Notes under the pieces: model-generated
What the model was told of the DNA's origin: nothing
Database searches by the model: none
Seen by the model: only the letters and a program-made list of their open reading frames with translations
Assembly (NCBI GenBank): GCA_031402225.1
Contig: JANNSD010000053.1
Span: forward strand, 1 to 31,360
Reading direction: 5' to 3'
Source: JAGGAG01 sp031402225
Lineage (GTDB): Bacteria > Gemmatimonadota > Gemmatimonadetes > Gemmatimonadales > GWC2-71-9
Length of the DNA: 31,360 nucleotides
Translations under genes and position numbers: made by a program
Shown: piece after piece, positions 21,930 through 29,752 of the stretch
How the letters are laid out: each line of letters opens with the position of its first letter
Position numbering within the stretch: the first letter of the stretch is position 1

Positions 21930-23450
21930 TTAGGGAAGATAGGAAGGCGCAAGCTCCCCCGCTAGCACCCGGGCCGCCAATCGCGCCAGGTCGGGCGCCG
22001 GCGGCCGGTCGGCACCCAGCGGCGGGACACCGCCCGCCGGGGAGCGGACCCTGCCATAGAGGTCAGCCACACCCCGACCCGGTCGCAGCGGCTTCAGGAA
22101 CTCGAGCCCCTGTGCCCCGCAGAGCAGCTCCGACGCAACGACATGGGCGGCATTGCGGAGGATCCGGGACGCCTTGAACGCCGCCGCCATGCCCATCGGG
22201 ACGAAGTCCTCCTGGTTGGCATCGGTAGGAATCGAGCCAATGCTGGCCGGCATCGCGATGCTCCGCGACTCGGCCACCAGCGACGCCGCCGTGATCTGCA
22301 CCATCATGTAGCCCGAGGACAGCCCCGGATTGTCGGTAAGGAAGGCCGGGAGCCCCTGGGACAGGTCAGGGTTTACCAGCCGCTCCACCCGGCGCTCCGC
22401 GATCGCCTGCAGCGTGGTCAGCGCAATGGCCAGGATGTCGAGGGCCTGCGCCACCGGTTGCCCGTGGAAGTTGCCGCCCGACAGGACGTCGCCTGACTCG
22501 AACACCAGGGGATTGTCCGTCGACGCATTCAGCTCGATCCGCGCCACCCCCTCCACGAACCGGATGGCATCGAGCACCGCGCCCAGCACCTGCGGCGAGC
22601 AGCGCAGGCTGTACGCATCCTGGACCCGGTCATCGTGCTCGCGGTGGGATTCGCGGATCTCGCTGGCCTCGAGCAGTTGTCGCATCAGGGCCGCCGCCTC
22701 GATCTGGCCCGGGTGCGGCCGATTCTCGTGGATACGCGGATCAAGCGGCACGGGCGTGCCCCGGAGCGCCTCCAGTGACATGGCCGCCGCACCGACCGCC
22801 GTCCGCCACACCACGTCGGCATCGTGCACCAGCAGCGCGAGCATCGCCGTCTGCGCCTGGGTACCGTTGATGAACGAGATCCCTTCCTTGGGCGCGAAGG
22901 TGAAGGGCGCGAGCCCGGCTGCCACGAGCGCCGCACCGGCGGGGCGTCCATCCGCGAGCGTTCCCTCACCCATCAGCGCCAGGGCGATGTGGCTGAGGGG
23001 TGCGAGGTCGCCGCTCGCCCCGACGCTTCCCTGCTCCGGCACGGCCGGAATGAGGCCACTGTTGATCAGCGCGAGGAGCGCATCGACCAGTTCCGGTCGC
23101 ACGCCGCTGGTGGGACGGATCAGGACGTTGGCCCGCAACACCATGACGGCCCGCACCACGTCGGCCGGCATCAGCGAACCCACGCCGGCGGCGTGACTGC
23201 GAATCAGGTTGATCTGGAGCTGCTCGAGCTGGTCGGGAGCAATACGCACGTTGGCGAGCTTCCCGAACCCGGTGTTGATGCCGTAAATCGTGGCGCCCGT
23301 TGCCACCGCCGCATTGACTCGCGCCCGGCTCGCCCCAAGCCTCGCCCGCGCCTCGGGCGCCACCAGGATGCCGACGCCGGGGTCACGCGCGGCGCGGACC
23401 ACGTCGGCGATGGTGAGCGACGAGCCGTCGAGCGTCAAGTTATGAGGCAT
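21930..23450 (-). CDS. hutH: Histidine ammonia-lyase
   Basis: Deaminates histidine to urocanate using an autocatalytic MIO cofactor. The 506-residue product is the usual HutH length. The MIO tripeptide Ala-Ser-Gly is at 145-147 within SVGASGDLAPLSHIAL. The catalytic Tyr loop TIYGINTGFG (54-63) and NLIRSHAAGVG (81-91), whose Ser-His is typical of histidine rather than tyrosine lyases, are present, as are LNASTDNPLVF and NFHGQPVAQALD. No other hut gene lies in the window, so it is an orphan here and the substrate should be treated as probable. ATG 23450 has only a weak ribosome site. A short minisatellite separates it from the next upstream gene. Confidence 0.94.
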   Translation of the reverse strand: MPHNLTLDGSSLTIADVVRAARDPGVGILVAPEARARLGASRARVNAAVATGATIYGINTGFGKLANVRIAPDQLEQLQINLIRSHAAGVGSLMPADVVRAVMVLRANVLIRPTSGVRPELVDALLALINSGLIPAVPEQGSVGASGDLAPLSHIALALMGEGTLADGRPAGAALVAAGLAPFTFAPKEGISFINGTQAQTAMLALLVHDADVVWRTAVGAAAMSLEALRGTPVPLDPRIHENRPHPGQIEAAALMRQLLEASEIRESHREHDDRVQDAYSLRCSPQVLGAVLDAIRFVEGVARIELNASTDNPLVFESGDVLSGGNFHGQPVAQALDILAIALTTLQAIAERRVERLVNPDLSQGLPAFLTDNPGLSSGYMMVQITAASLVAESRSIAMPASIGSIPTDANQEDFVPMGMAAAFKASRILRNAAHVVASELLCGAQGLEFLKPLRPGRGVADLYGRVRSPAGGVPPLGADRPPAPDLARLAARVLAGELAPSYLP

Positions 23451-23463
23451 GGGCCAAAATAAC

Positions 23464-23508
23464 CGGGAGACGGTCTCCCGTCTCCCGCCTCCCGTCTCCC
23501 GTCTCCCG
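23464..23508. repeat. Heptamer minisatellite TCTCCCG with adjoining hairpin
   Basis: Five head-to-tail copies of TCTCCCG fill 23474-23508, the third reading CCTCCCG. The left end is also half of an inverted repeat, CGGGAGAC (23464-23471) with GTCTCCCG (23473-23480). It fills most of the 59 bases between hutH and the lipoprotein gene. Confidence 0.85.
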
Positions 23509-23509
23509 T

Positions 23510-24646
23510 CTACCTGGCGCCCCGCAGCAACTGCGGGTTCCCCGGGTCTGTCTGGTACGACCAGTCGATGATGGTGAAGTCCTGGCCGACATGCGTCGCG
23601 CGCAGCGCGCCGTAGCGCAGGAAGCCGTCGGGCGAGCCGGTGATCTGCACCGCGTAGCCGTACCCAGGCTGCAGTTGGACCGGCGCCGCGCTATATCCGC
23701 CCACCGGCGCAATGTCGATGGACGTCAGGTCGGGAATGGGGCCGTCGCCATAGACGGCGACCGTGGCCTGCAGCCGGACCGGCGTGAGCCAGAGCTGGCC
23801 AGCCCCGTCGCGCTCGATGGAGAAATCGGCACTCGGCGATGCCCCGGCCAGCACCAGGCCCAGTTCGGTGTCCTGCGCCAGGCCATCGGCATTCTGGTCA
23901 CGCCAGAAGCGAAAGCCGCTCTGCGAGGCATCGAACTGGGCGGCGGTGATCGCGATGTTGCGCGCATCGGGACGCGGCGTATCGTCCACGATGGGCGACC
24001 AGAGACTCTCGAACCCCTCGATGGTCACCGCCGATACGCCGAAGCACCGAGGCAGGCCGTTCGGCAGCGCGCCGGCAATGAACTCCGGGGCCACGGTGGT
24101 CCCCTCGAGCACCCAGCCCGTATCCAGGCACTCACCGGTGTCGAGGTTGAACGGGGTGCTGAATACGCGATAGGTACGAAAGCCGGCGGGGTCAGCCTCA
24201 AACGGATTGTCCGACCACACCAGCGCCACCGCACCGTTGAGGCTGGTGCTGAATAGCTGGCTGGCGCGCGGCAAGGTCAGGCGTTCGTCGACCGTCACCA
24301 CATTGCTGCCGGCGGACTCGAGCCCGTCGAAATCGACGGCGGTGACGTAGTACTGCAGTTCCGGCACACCCCGGTCATGGAAACTGTTCGATGTGGTCGT
24401 ACCCCGCAGCAGGTAGTCCTCTGACGTGTTGCCGCGCGAATAGATGTTCCACGCGCTGATACTGCCATCGTCCACCAGGTCCCACTCCAGCAGCGTCGCC
24501 ACCGGAACGGTGCCCGGCCCGCCCGACGCGACATCGTAGAACAGGTTGGTGGGGGGCGGCAACGCTCCACCCGGGGCCACGGTGTTGTACGTAGTGCAGG
24601 CCGCGAGCAGCACGAGCACGAGTGGAAGCGGGCGGGGCATGGACAT
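23510..24646 (-). CDS. Putative outer-membrane lipoprotein with fibronectin-like domains
   Basis: A 378-residue protein of unknown function. The signal peptide ends in a good lipobox, LLAAC, with Cys17 as the lipidation site. Two fibronectin type III-like segments follow: TLLEWDLVDDGSISAWNIYS with YYVTAVDFDGLESAGSNVVT, then VALVWSDNPFEADPAGFRTY with FGVSAVTIEGFESLWSPIVD. The C-terminal third is beta-rich (about 230-378) and unassigned. The domain call rests on the Trp/Tyr and YYVTAVD-type strand pattern and is moderate. ATG 24646 follows GGAG at good spacing; a second ATG two codons later is possible. It is flanked by repeat-bearing spacers on both sides, so it may be its own transcription unit. 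Confidence 0.75.
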   Translation of the reverse strand: MSMPRPLPLVLVLLAACTTYNTVAPGGALPPPTNLFYDVASGGPGTVPVATLLEWDLVDDGSISAWNIYSRGNTSEDYLLRGTTTSNSFHDRGVPELQYYVTAVDFDGLESAGSNVVTVDERLTLPRASQLFSTSLNGAVALVWSDNPFEADPAGFRTYRVFSTPFNLDTGECLDTGWVLEGTTVAPEFIAGALPNGLPRCFGVSAVTIEGFESLWSPIVDDTPRPDARNIAITAAQFDASQSGFRFWRDQNADGLAQDTELGLVLAGASPSADFSIERDGAGQLWLTPVRLQATVAVYGDGPIPDLTSIDIAPVGGYSAAPVQLQPGYGYAVQITGSPDGFLRYGALRATHVGQDFTIIDWSYQTDPGNPQLLRGAR

Positions 24647-24696
24647 GTGTCTCCGGGAGGTGATGTCGGGACCAAAGGCAGGGAGTGTGCCAGTCA

Positions 24697-24797
24697 GGAC
24701 GTGAAGACGTGAGGACGTGAGTACGGGAGGCGTATCTCATACCGTACCAATGCCTTCCAGCATGTCAGCACCCTCACGTCTTCACGTCATCACGTCT
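24697..24797. repeat. Composite inverted array of 8-base repeats
   Basis: Three tandem copies of RGACGTGA (24697-24720) face three tandem copies of TCACGTCN (24774-24797). The two 24-base arrays are reverse complements at 21 of 24 positions, and all three mismatches fall at the eighth base of each unit. Between them GTACGG (24721-24726) and CCGTAC (24742-24747) form a second perfect inverted pair. The element fills the 179-base spacer between the tatC-lptD ORF and the lipoprotein gene, where no gene is visible. Confidence 0.85.
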
Positions 24798-24825
24798 TCG
24801 AAGGTCGTCGCCTACCGGGGACAGG

Positions 24826-27800
24826 TCACTGCTCAAACGTTGTTTGCTGGTAGTCGTAGTGCAGGTCGGGCAGGTCCGTCAGCCACACTGAAAAGAAGAA
24901 GGCGAAATTGCCGTTCGCGTTCCGGACGAACCGGAAGGATGCCCGCCACTCGTGCAGCTCGCGCTGGAGAGAAACCGTCTGCGACTCGAAGCGCCCTTGG
25001 CTGAAGTTGTACTGCGCCTGCCACGATACCGCCCAGAACTGGGTAGGCGTGAACGACAGCGAGTAGTTCAGCGATAGCTGATTCGGTGGCGAGACGAGCG
25101 GCGCTGGCAGCGGGCGCCTCCGCGCCAGGGTGATGGCGAAATTCGAGGTGAAGCCCCGCTGCCCGCCGGCACCGGTGGCACTGGAGGATGCCGGCCGGAT
25201 CGGGCGACTGCCCTGGTTCAGCAGCGTGTTGTCCCGGTTCGGGTTGTTGAGGATGCTCTGCAGGCCGCCCTGGGGTTGTCCCCCGACGCCCTTCATGGAG
25301 CCACCGAAGAGGGAACGCAGGGTGGCGCTCGAGATGCCGAACGTCGCATTGAGGTTGCTGAGGAACGGCGAGAACTGTGAGGTATCCACGCCGGCCAGCC
25401 CCTTCCACAGGTCGATCCCGAACCCCAGGGTAAAGCCGGGCAGCAGGTCGCTCAGCACCGAATTGTTGATCGCCTGAGTAACCCAGCCACTGCCGCCCGG
25501 CTCACCGGCCCGCTGGAAGTTGTAGCTGAAGGGGCTCGTCTGGATGCTCAGCAGCCGGAATCGCCGCGCCTGGGTACCCAGCGAGTCCTCGGGCGCCGGC
25601 TTCACCTTCACCTCAAAATTCTGGTTGAGGGCCAGCGAAAGGAGGTTTACCGGCTGGCTGCGCAGCTGCGGCTCCTGACCCGGGAGCGCGGTGGCCGCCG
25701 CGTACGCCGCGGGCACGGTGGCCGCCGGCGCGAACGACCAGTTGAGGAGCGGATTGATGCTGTGCCGCATGCGGCTCAGGCCGGGAATGAAGCCCACGTT
25801 GAAGAAGGCGAAAAAAGTGGGTGTCATCGACAGGCTGAACTGCACGCGCTTGCCCTGCAGCACCCAGTCGCCACCCGTATTCCGGTTGCGGATGGCGAAG
25901 GGCCCGGAGGTGACGTTCTGGACCCCGATGGTGGGCTGGATTTTCCACGTGCCCTGCAACAGGAACGGCAGGTTGATGCCGGTGTCCCAATCGATTTCGC
26001 TCTGAAAGCGATTGGCGAAATATCGCACCACCGTCACCGAATCGCCGGGGTTTCCGGTGGTGTCCGGAATGACCACGAACACCGAGTCCCGCCCGCTGAC
26101 GTTCGCGTCGGAGTAACGGAGCGCGTTCTGCCAGGTGAAGCGGCCGAAGCGAAACGGGGTCGCCAGCCGGGCCGACGTGGTGCGCGAATCAACGGTCAGC
26201 TGGACCGAATCGATGGTGCCACCCGGGGTCACGAACCGGAGGAATCCTCGCGGCTGGTCGGTGGACTGGTCCTGGCTGAGCGCGAAGGTCGGCGACCAGG
26301 TGGAGTTGGTCCAGAGCGCGATCGGCTTGGGTGTCACGTCAAACTGCGGCAGCGTCTGCTGGACGCTGCCGTTGGAGATGTCCTGCCGCCGGTTGCCACC
26401 AAGGTTGATGGCGCCCCAGCGATACTGTTTCGTGAACCGTACCTGGCTGCTGATCTGCTGGGTGTTCACCAGCGGATCGATGGCGTTGTTGTTGATGACC
26501 TGGGTGTTGGTGGCGTAGCCGATCGACAGGGAGATGTTGGTCGTCAGGTTGAACCTCTGCGAATGGTCCCAGCGCAGCTGCAGGCTCGAGCCGCCGCCCG
26601 TCTCCCACTGCTGGTTGATGGCGAAGGTGCCACTCAGGAAACGGTTGAGCCAGCGGTAGTCCGTCTGGAAGCCCAGGGCGACGTAACGGCCCGAGAACCA
26701 GTTGATCCGCCCGGTCAGGTCCATGTAGTCGTTGGTGGCCCAGTAGTAGCCCAGGTTGGTGATCTGGCGGGAGTAGCTGGACGACGGGCGGATGATGTCG
26801 GAAAAGCCGAACGCCGGGATCAGCAGGCCCGAGCGGCGCCCGGGACGCAGGTCCTGGAAGATGAACGGGAGCCACAGCACGGGAACGTCCTGGATGTACA
26901 GCACGACGGGCCGTGCGACGAGCACCGTGTTCGACACCCACTTGATTTCGCGAGCGCTGAAGTGATAGTGGGGAATCGGCAGGTCGCAGCTGGTGATATC
27001 GCCATGGCCGGCAAAGATGCGGTTGTTGAGCGAATCCTTGGCCACGTCACCACGCAGGAACCAGGTCGTGCTGCCCTGCTGGAAGTTGGTAAGCGCGTCC
27101 GTGACGACGCCCCGCCGGCGACAAGTGTCGTACTTGAGCTCCTCGCCCACCAGCACCTGGCCCTCGCTGAAGAAGCGCGGGTCACCGGTCGCCTCCAGCG
27201 AACAGTCCAGCTGGTCGTAGCTGATCGCCTCCGCCTCCATCGTCGTGCCCTCGCGCTCCGTCATCGCATGGCCACCAAGCAGGAGTTCCCGCTGCGCTGC
27301 CAGGATGGCGGCGGAGTCGGCGCGATACTTGGTGACGGTGTAGCCGGGGCGTTCGAGCAGGGACCGGTAGGCGGAATCCTCCGGTGCGAAGGATTGTGAT
27401 GGGGCGGTGGGAAGGCCGAGTCGGCGGGCCTGCGCCGTGTCGAGCGCCTGGCCCGGCGCCCGTGCCGGTGGCGCGCGGGTGGTGTCCTGGCCTGCCGCTC
27501 GCGCCGGTGGCGTCGGCACCCCTTGGGCCCCCGCCGGGGTGATCAGCCCACCGAGAAGGAGCGCCAGCAGGAGCAGCGGCAACGCGCCCGCCCGCGCGCT
27601 CCGTAGCCGGCGACGCGCGATCACGACCGCGCCGGCAACGCCGATCTCGTACAGCAGCAGCAGCGGCACCGTCATCATCAGCATCGAGAACACATCCGCG
27701 CCCGGCGACAGCACCGCACCGGCCACGAAGGAGAGCACGAGCGCGTACCGGCGGAAGCGGTGGAGCCCGGCCGGCGTGACGACACCGAGGGCCGCCATGA

Positions 27801-28335
27801 TGATGATGACCAGCGGCAGCTCGAACGACACGCCCAGAGCGAGGATGATCTGCAGGACAAAGGCAAACCAGGCGTCGTAGGTGATCATCGGCTGAAGCGC
27901 TTCCGCCTGAAAGCTGAAGAGCACCCGCAGCGCCTGTGGCACCACGAACAGGTATCCTACGCTCGCCCCGATCAGGAAGAGCCCCAGCCCCGCCACGAGC
28001 GCCGGGAAGATGACCTTCCGCTCGCGCTCGTACAGGGCCGGCGACAGGAAGGCCCAGGCCTGGTAGATGAGGACCGGCGACGCCAGCAGCAGCCCCAGTA
28101 CGAACCCGAGCTTGAAGACGATCATGATCGGCTCGGTCGGGCTCGTGAACACCAGCTTGCCGCTCGGCAGGAAGGGCGCGATCGGGGCCTTGAGCAGCGC
28201 AACCAGCCGCAGGCGCTCCACCAGCCAGAGGCCGACGCCGAAGCCCACCACGACTGCCCCGAGGGCCCGCAGCAATCGCATGCGGAGCTCCTCGAGGTGG
28301 TCGAGGAAGGGCATTTCGCCGCCGGGTACCGTCAT
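24826..28335 (-). CDS. TatC-LptD fusion ORF: Tat translocase subunit joined to LPS-assembly beta-barrel
   Basis: One open frame of 1169 codons. Residues 1-245 are a complete TatC, the Tat receptor subunit: FLDHLEELRMRLL at 10-22, FLSPALYERERK at 97-107, and six hydrophobic helices ending VPLLLLYEIGVAGAVVIARR. Residues about 245-270 form a signal-peptide-like segment. Residues 271-1169 are an LptD-type protein: an OstA-like jelly-roll (MEAEAISYDQLDCSLEATGD, 366-385; then EGQVLVGEELKYD) and the LptD signature DVPVLWLPFIFQDLRPGRRS (483-502) leading into aromatic-rich barrel strands up to HYDYQQTTFEQ. LptD inserts LPS into the outer membrane. The two functions belong to different membranes, so either the chain is cleaved or LptD has its own internal start. 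The ATG lies 16 bases after cpoB; only weak ribosome sites are seen. Confidence 0.9.
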   Translation of the reverse strand: MTVPGGEMPFLDHLEELRMRLLRALGAVVVGFGVGLWLVERLRLVALLKAPIAPFLPSGKLVFTSPTEPIMIVFKLGFVLGLLLASPVLIYQAWAFLSPALYERERKVIFPALVAGLGLFLIGASVGYLFVVPQALRVLFSFQAEALQPMITYDAWFAFVLQIILALGVSFELPLVIIIMAALGVVTPAGLHRFRRYALVLSFVAGAVLSPGADVFSMLMMTVPLLLLYEIGVAGAVVIARRRLRSARAGALPLLLLALLLGGLITPAGAQGVPTPPARAAGQDTTRAPPARAPGQALDTAQARRLGLPTAPSQSFAPEDSAYRSLLERPGYTVTKYRADSAAILAAQRELLLGGHAMTEREGTTMEAEAISYDQLDCSLEATGDPRFFSEGQVLVGEELKYDTCRRRGVVTDALTNFQQGSTTWFLRGDVAKDSLNNRIFAGHGDITSCDLPIPHYHFSAREIKWVSNTVLVARPVVLYIQDVPVLWLPFIFQDLRPGRRSGLLIPAFGFSDIIRPSSSYSRQITNLGYYWATNDYMDLTGRINWFSGRYVALGFQTDYRWLNRFLSGTFAINQQWETGGGSSLQLRWDHSQRFNLTTNISLSIGYATNTQVINNNAIDPLVNTQQISSQVRFTKQYRWGAINLGGNRRQDISNGSVQQTLPQFDVTPKPIALWTNSTWSPTFALSQDQSTDQPRGFLRFVTPGGTIDSVQLTVDSRTTSARLATPFRFGRFTWQNALRYSDANVSGRDSVFVVIPDTTGNPGDSVTVVRYFANRFQSEIDWDTGINLPFLLQGTWKIQPTIGVQNVTSGPFAIRNRNTGGDWVLQGKRVQFSLSMTPTFFAFFNVGFIPGLSRMRHSINPLLNWSFAPAATVPAAYAAATALPGQEPQLRSQPVNLLSLALNQNFEVKVKPAPEDSLGTQARRFRLLSIQTSPFSYNFQRAGEPGGSGWVTQAINNSVLSDLLPGFTLGFGIDLWKGLAGVDTSQFSPFLSNLNATFGISSATLRSLFGGSMKGVGGQPQGGLQSILNNPNRDNTLLNQGSRPIRPASSSATGAGGQRGFTSNFAITLARRRPLPAPLVSPPNQLSLNYSLSFTPTQFWAVSWQAQYNFSQGRFESQTVSLQRELHEWRASFRFVRNANGNFAFFFSVWLTDLPDLHYDYQQTTFEQ
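27526..27624 (-). other. TatC-LptD joint: internal signal peptide with possible GTG start
   Basis: Codons 238-270 of the fusion read like a signal peptide: a basic stretch IARRRLRSARAGA, a hydrophobic core LPLLLLALLLGGLI, then TPAGA before QG, with Ala-Gly-Ala fitting signal peptidase I. Codon 238 is GTG (27622-27624) and could start a separate LptD. No stop codon in this frame separates the two domains. No strong ribosome site is visible before the GTG. Confidence 0.6.
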
Positions 28336-28351
28336 GCTGGTCCGGCCAGGC

Positions 28352-29134
28352 TCAGCGCCCGATGGCCTTCAACCGGTCGCGGGCAAGGGCCGCCTCGTCC
28401 GACTTGGGATAGCTTTTCAGCAACTGGTTGTACGCATCGCTCGCGCCGGCCTTGTCGCCCCGGCGCTCTGCCAGCAGGCCCAGCCCATACAGTGCCGCCG
28501 GCGCGCGCGACGATGTGGGGTACTCCTTCACCACCCTGCGGTAGTACGCCGCGGCGGAATCGGGATTCTCCGTCGAAAAGCTCTGCCCGACGAAGTACAG
28601 TGCGTCGGGCACCAGCTCGCTCTTCGGGTACGCCTGCAGCATCTCGCGGAGCCCCGCCCGGCCGGTCGCCGCGCTGCCCCGTCGCAGCTGCGACAGCGAC
28701 GCATCGTACATCTGCTGGGCCGAGGCGGTGGCCGGGGCCGCGCTGCCGGAATCGGCCGGGCCACCCGGCGTGGCCGGCATCAGGGCCCCGCCCACTGTCT
28801 CGCCCCGTGCCTCGAGTTGTGACCGCAGTTCCGTGAGCCGGCGCTGGCTCTGCCCGGTCAGCTCCTGCAACTGCAGCAACTGCTGCTGCACCGCGAGCAT
28901 GTCGTTCGACATGCCCCCCTTCATTTCGTTCACTGCACGCCGCGTGGCCGCAATGGAGTCCATCATCTGCTGCTGCAGCACGAGGACTTGGCGCAACTGC
29001 GCCGCGCTCGCCGAGTCGGAGCGCCGGGTATCGGCGCGCAGCACGCCGACCTGCGTCTCGACCTGACGCACCTGGGCCGGTGTCGCACAGGCGACGACAC
29101 CGGCCAGGCACCCCGCGACGACGGCTCGCCTCAC
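28352..29134 (-). CDS. cpoB: Tol-Pal system protein CpoB/YbgF
   Basis: Periplasmic partner of Tol-Pal that in E. coli coordinates outer-membrane constriction with septal peptidoglycan synthesis. The 260-residue product starts at GTG 29134, overlapping the pal stop by 3 bases. Its export signal ends AGVVAC with Cys16 as a likely lipidated residue, unlike E. coli CpoB, which is soluble. A Gln-rich coiled coil spans about 45-105 (LRQVLVLQQQMMDSIAATRR). After a linker, TPR-type repeats cover about 140-258 (QQMYDASLSQLRRGSAATGR, then ALYFVGQSFSTENPDSAAAY, then ALYGLGLLAERRGDKAGASD). The order tolB-pal-cpoB is the classic one. Confidence 0.93.
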   Translation of the reverse strand: MRRAVVAGCLAGVVACATPAQVRQVETQVGVLRADTRRSDSASAAQLRQVLVLQQQMMDSIAATRRAVNEMKGGMSNDMLAVQQQLLQLQELTGQSQRRLTELRSQLEARGETVGGALMPATPGGPADSGSAAPATASAQQMYDASLSQLRRGSAATGRAGLREMLQAYPKSELVPDALYFVGQSFSTENPDSAAAYYRRVVKEYPTSSRAPAALYGLGLLAERRGDKAGASDAYNQLLKSYPKSDEAALARDRLKAIGR

Positions 29135-29706
29135 TGCGGCGAAACGAGGTTCGCACCGCCAGCGGTGAGCGTGAACTGGTCATTCCGGTTCTGGGCCCAT
29201 GCCGCCTCATTCTGGCCCTGCGCCACCGGTCGCTCCGAACCGTAGGAGGCGGTCTCGATACGGCCACCGTCAATGCCCTTCCCGACGAGGTACTGCTCCG
29301 CCGCCAGGGCACGTCGGTTGCCCAGGGCAAGGTTGTACTCGGCCGAGCCCCGCTCGTCGGCGTTGCCGGTGACCTGGATCTTCGTCGCGGGGTTGGCCGC
29401 CAGGATCGCCGCCTTGCGATCGAGGTTCGCCTTGTCGCCGGGCATGATATCCGACCGGTCGAAGTCAAAATTGATCATCGCCGTGAGGTCGGCGGTGAGG
29501 GCCCGCGTGCGTTCGGCGGCCATGCGTGCTGCAGCTGCCGCGTCGTCGTTGGGTGCGGGCGCGGGGGCCGGCGCCGGGGCCGGGGCGGGTGCCGCCGGAG
29601 CCATCGTCGGCGTCGGTTCCGGCGCCGGTGTCTCGGCCGGCTTCTTGCCCCCGCAGGCCGCGACGAACGCGAATGCACCGACCGCGAGCAAGGTGAAGCG
29701 TGTCAT
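29131..29706 (-). CDS. pal: Peptidoglycan-associated lipoprotein Pal
   Basis: Outer-membrane lipoprotein that binds peptidoglycan and TolB. From ATG 29706 it is 191 residues. The signal peptide ends FVAAC with Cys18 the lipidated residue. A long Pro/Ala linker follows, then an OmpA-like domain with NFDFDRSDIMPGDKANLDRK and the peptidoglycan-binding segment GNADERGSAEYNLALGNRRA, then SYGSERP. AGGGGG before the ATG is a good ribosome site. The frame is open well upstream (to 30174), but that part is antiparallel noise over tolB. The stop overlaps the cpoB start. Confidence 0.96.
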   Translation of the reverse strand: MTRFTLLAVGAFAFVAACGGKKPAETPAPEPTPTMAPAAPAPAPAPAPAPAPNDDAAAAARMAAERTRALTADLTAMINFDFDRSDIMPGDKANLDRKAAILAANPATKIQVTGNADERGSAEYNLALGNRRALAAEQYLVGKGIDGGRIETASYGSERPVAQGQNEAAWAQNRNDQFTLTAGGANLVSPQ

Positions 29707-29752
29707 GGTACCCCCTGAAAGAAGTGAAGTGTTCCTGCGAGTGCGTGAAGTC

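Noticed and set aside
24697..24797. CRISPR array
   Set aside because: Units are 8 bases, have no spacers and are arranged as inverted arrays, not direct repeats with unique spacers.
25762..27399. 545-codon plus-strand frame opposite the LptD region
   Set aside because: Arg/Gly/Asp-rich shadow of the barrel-coding strand without domains.
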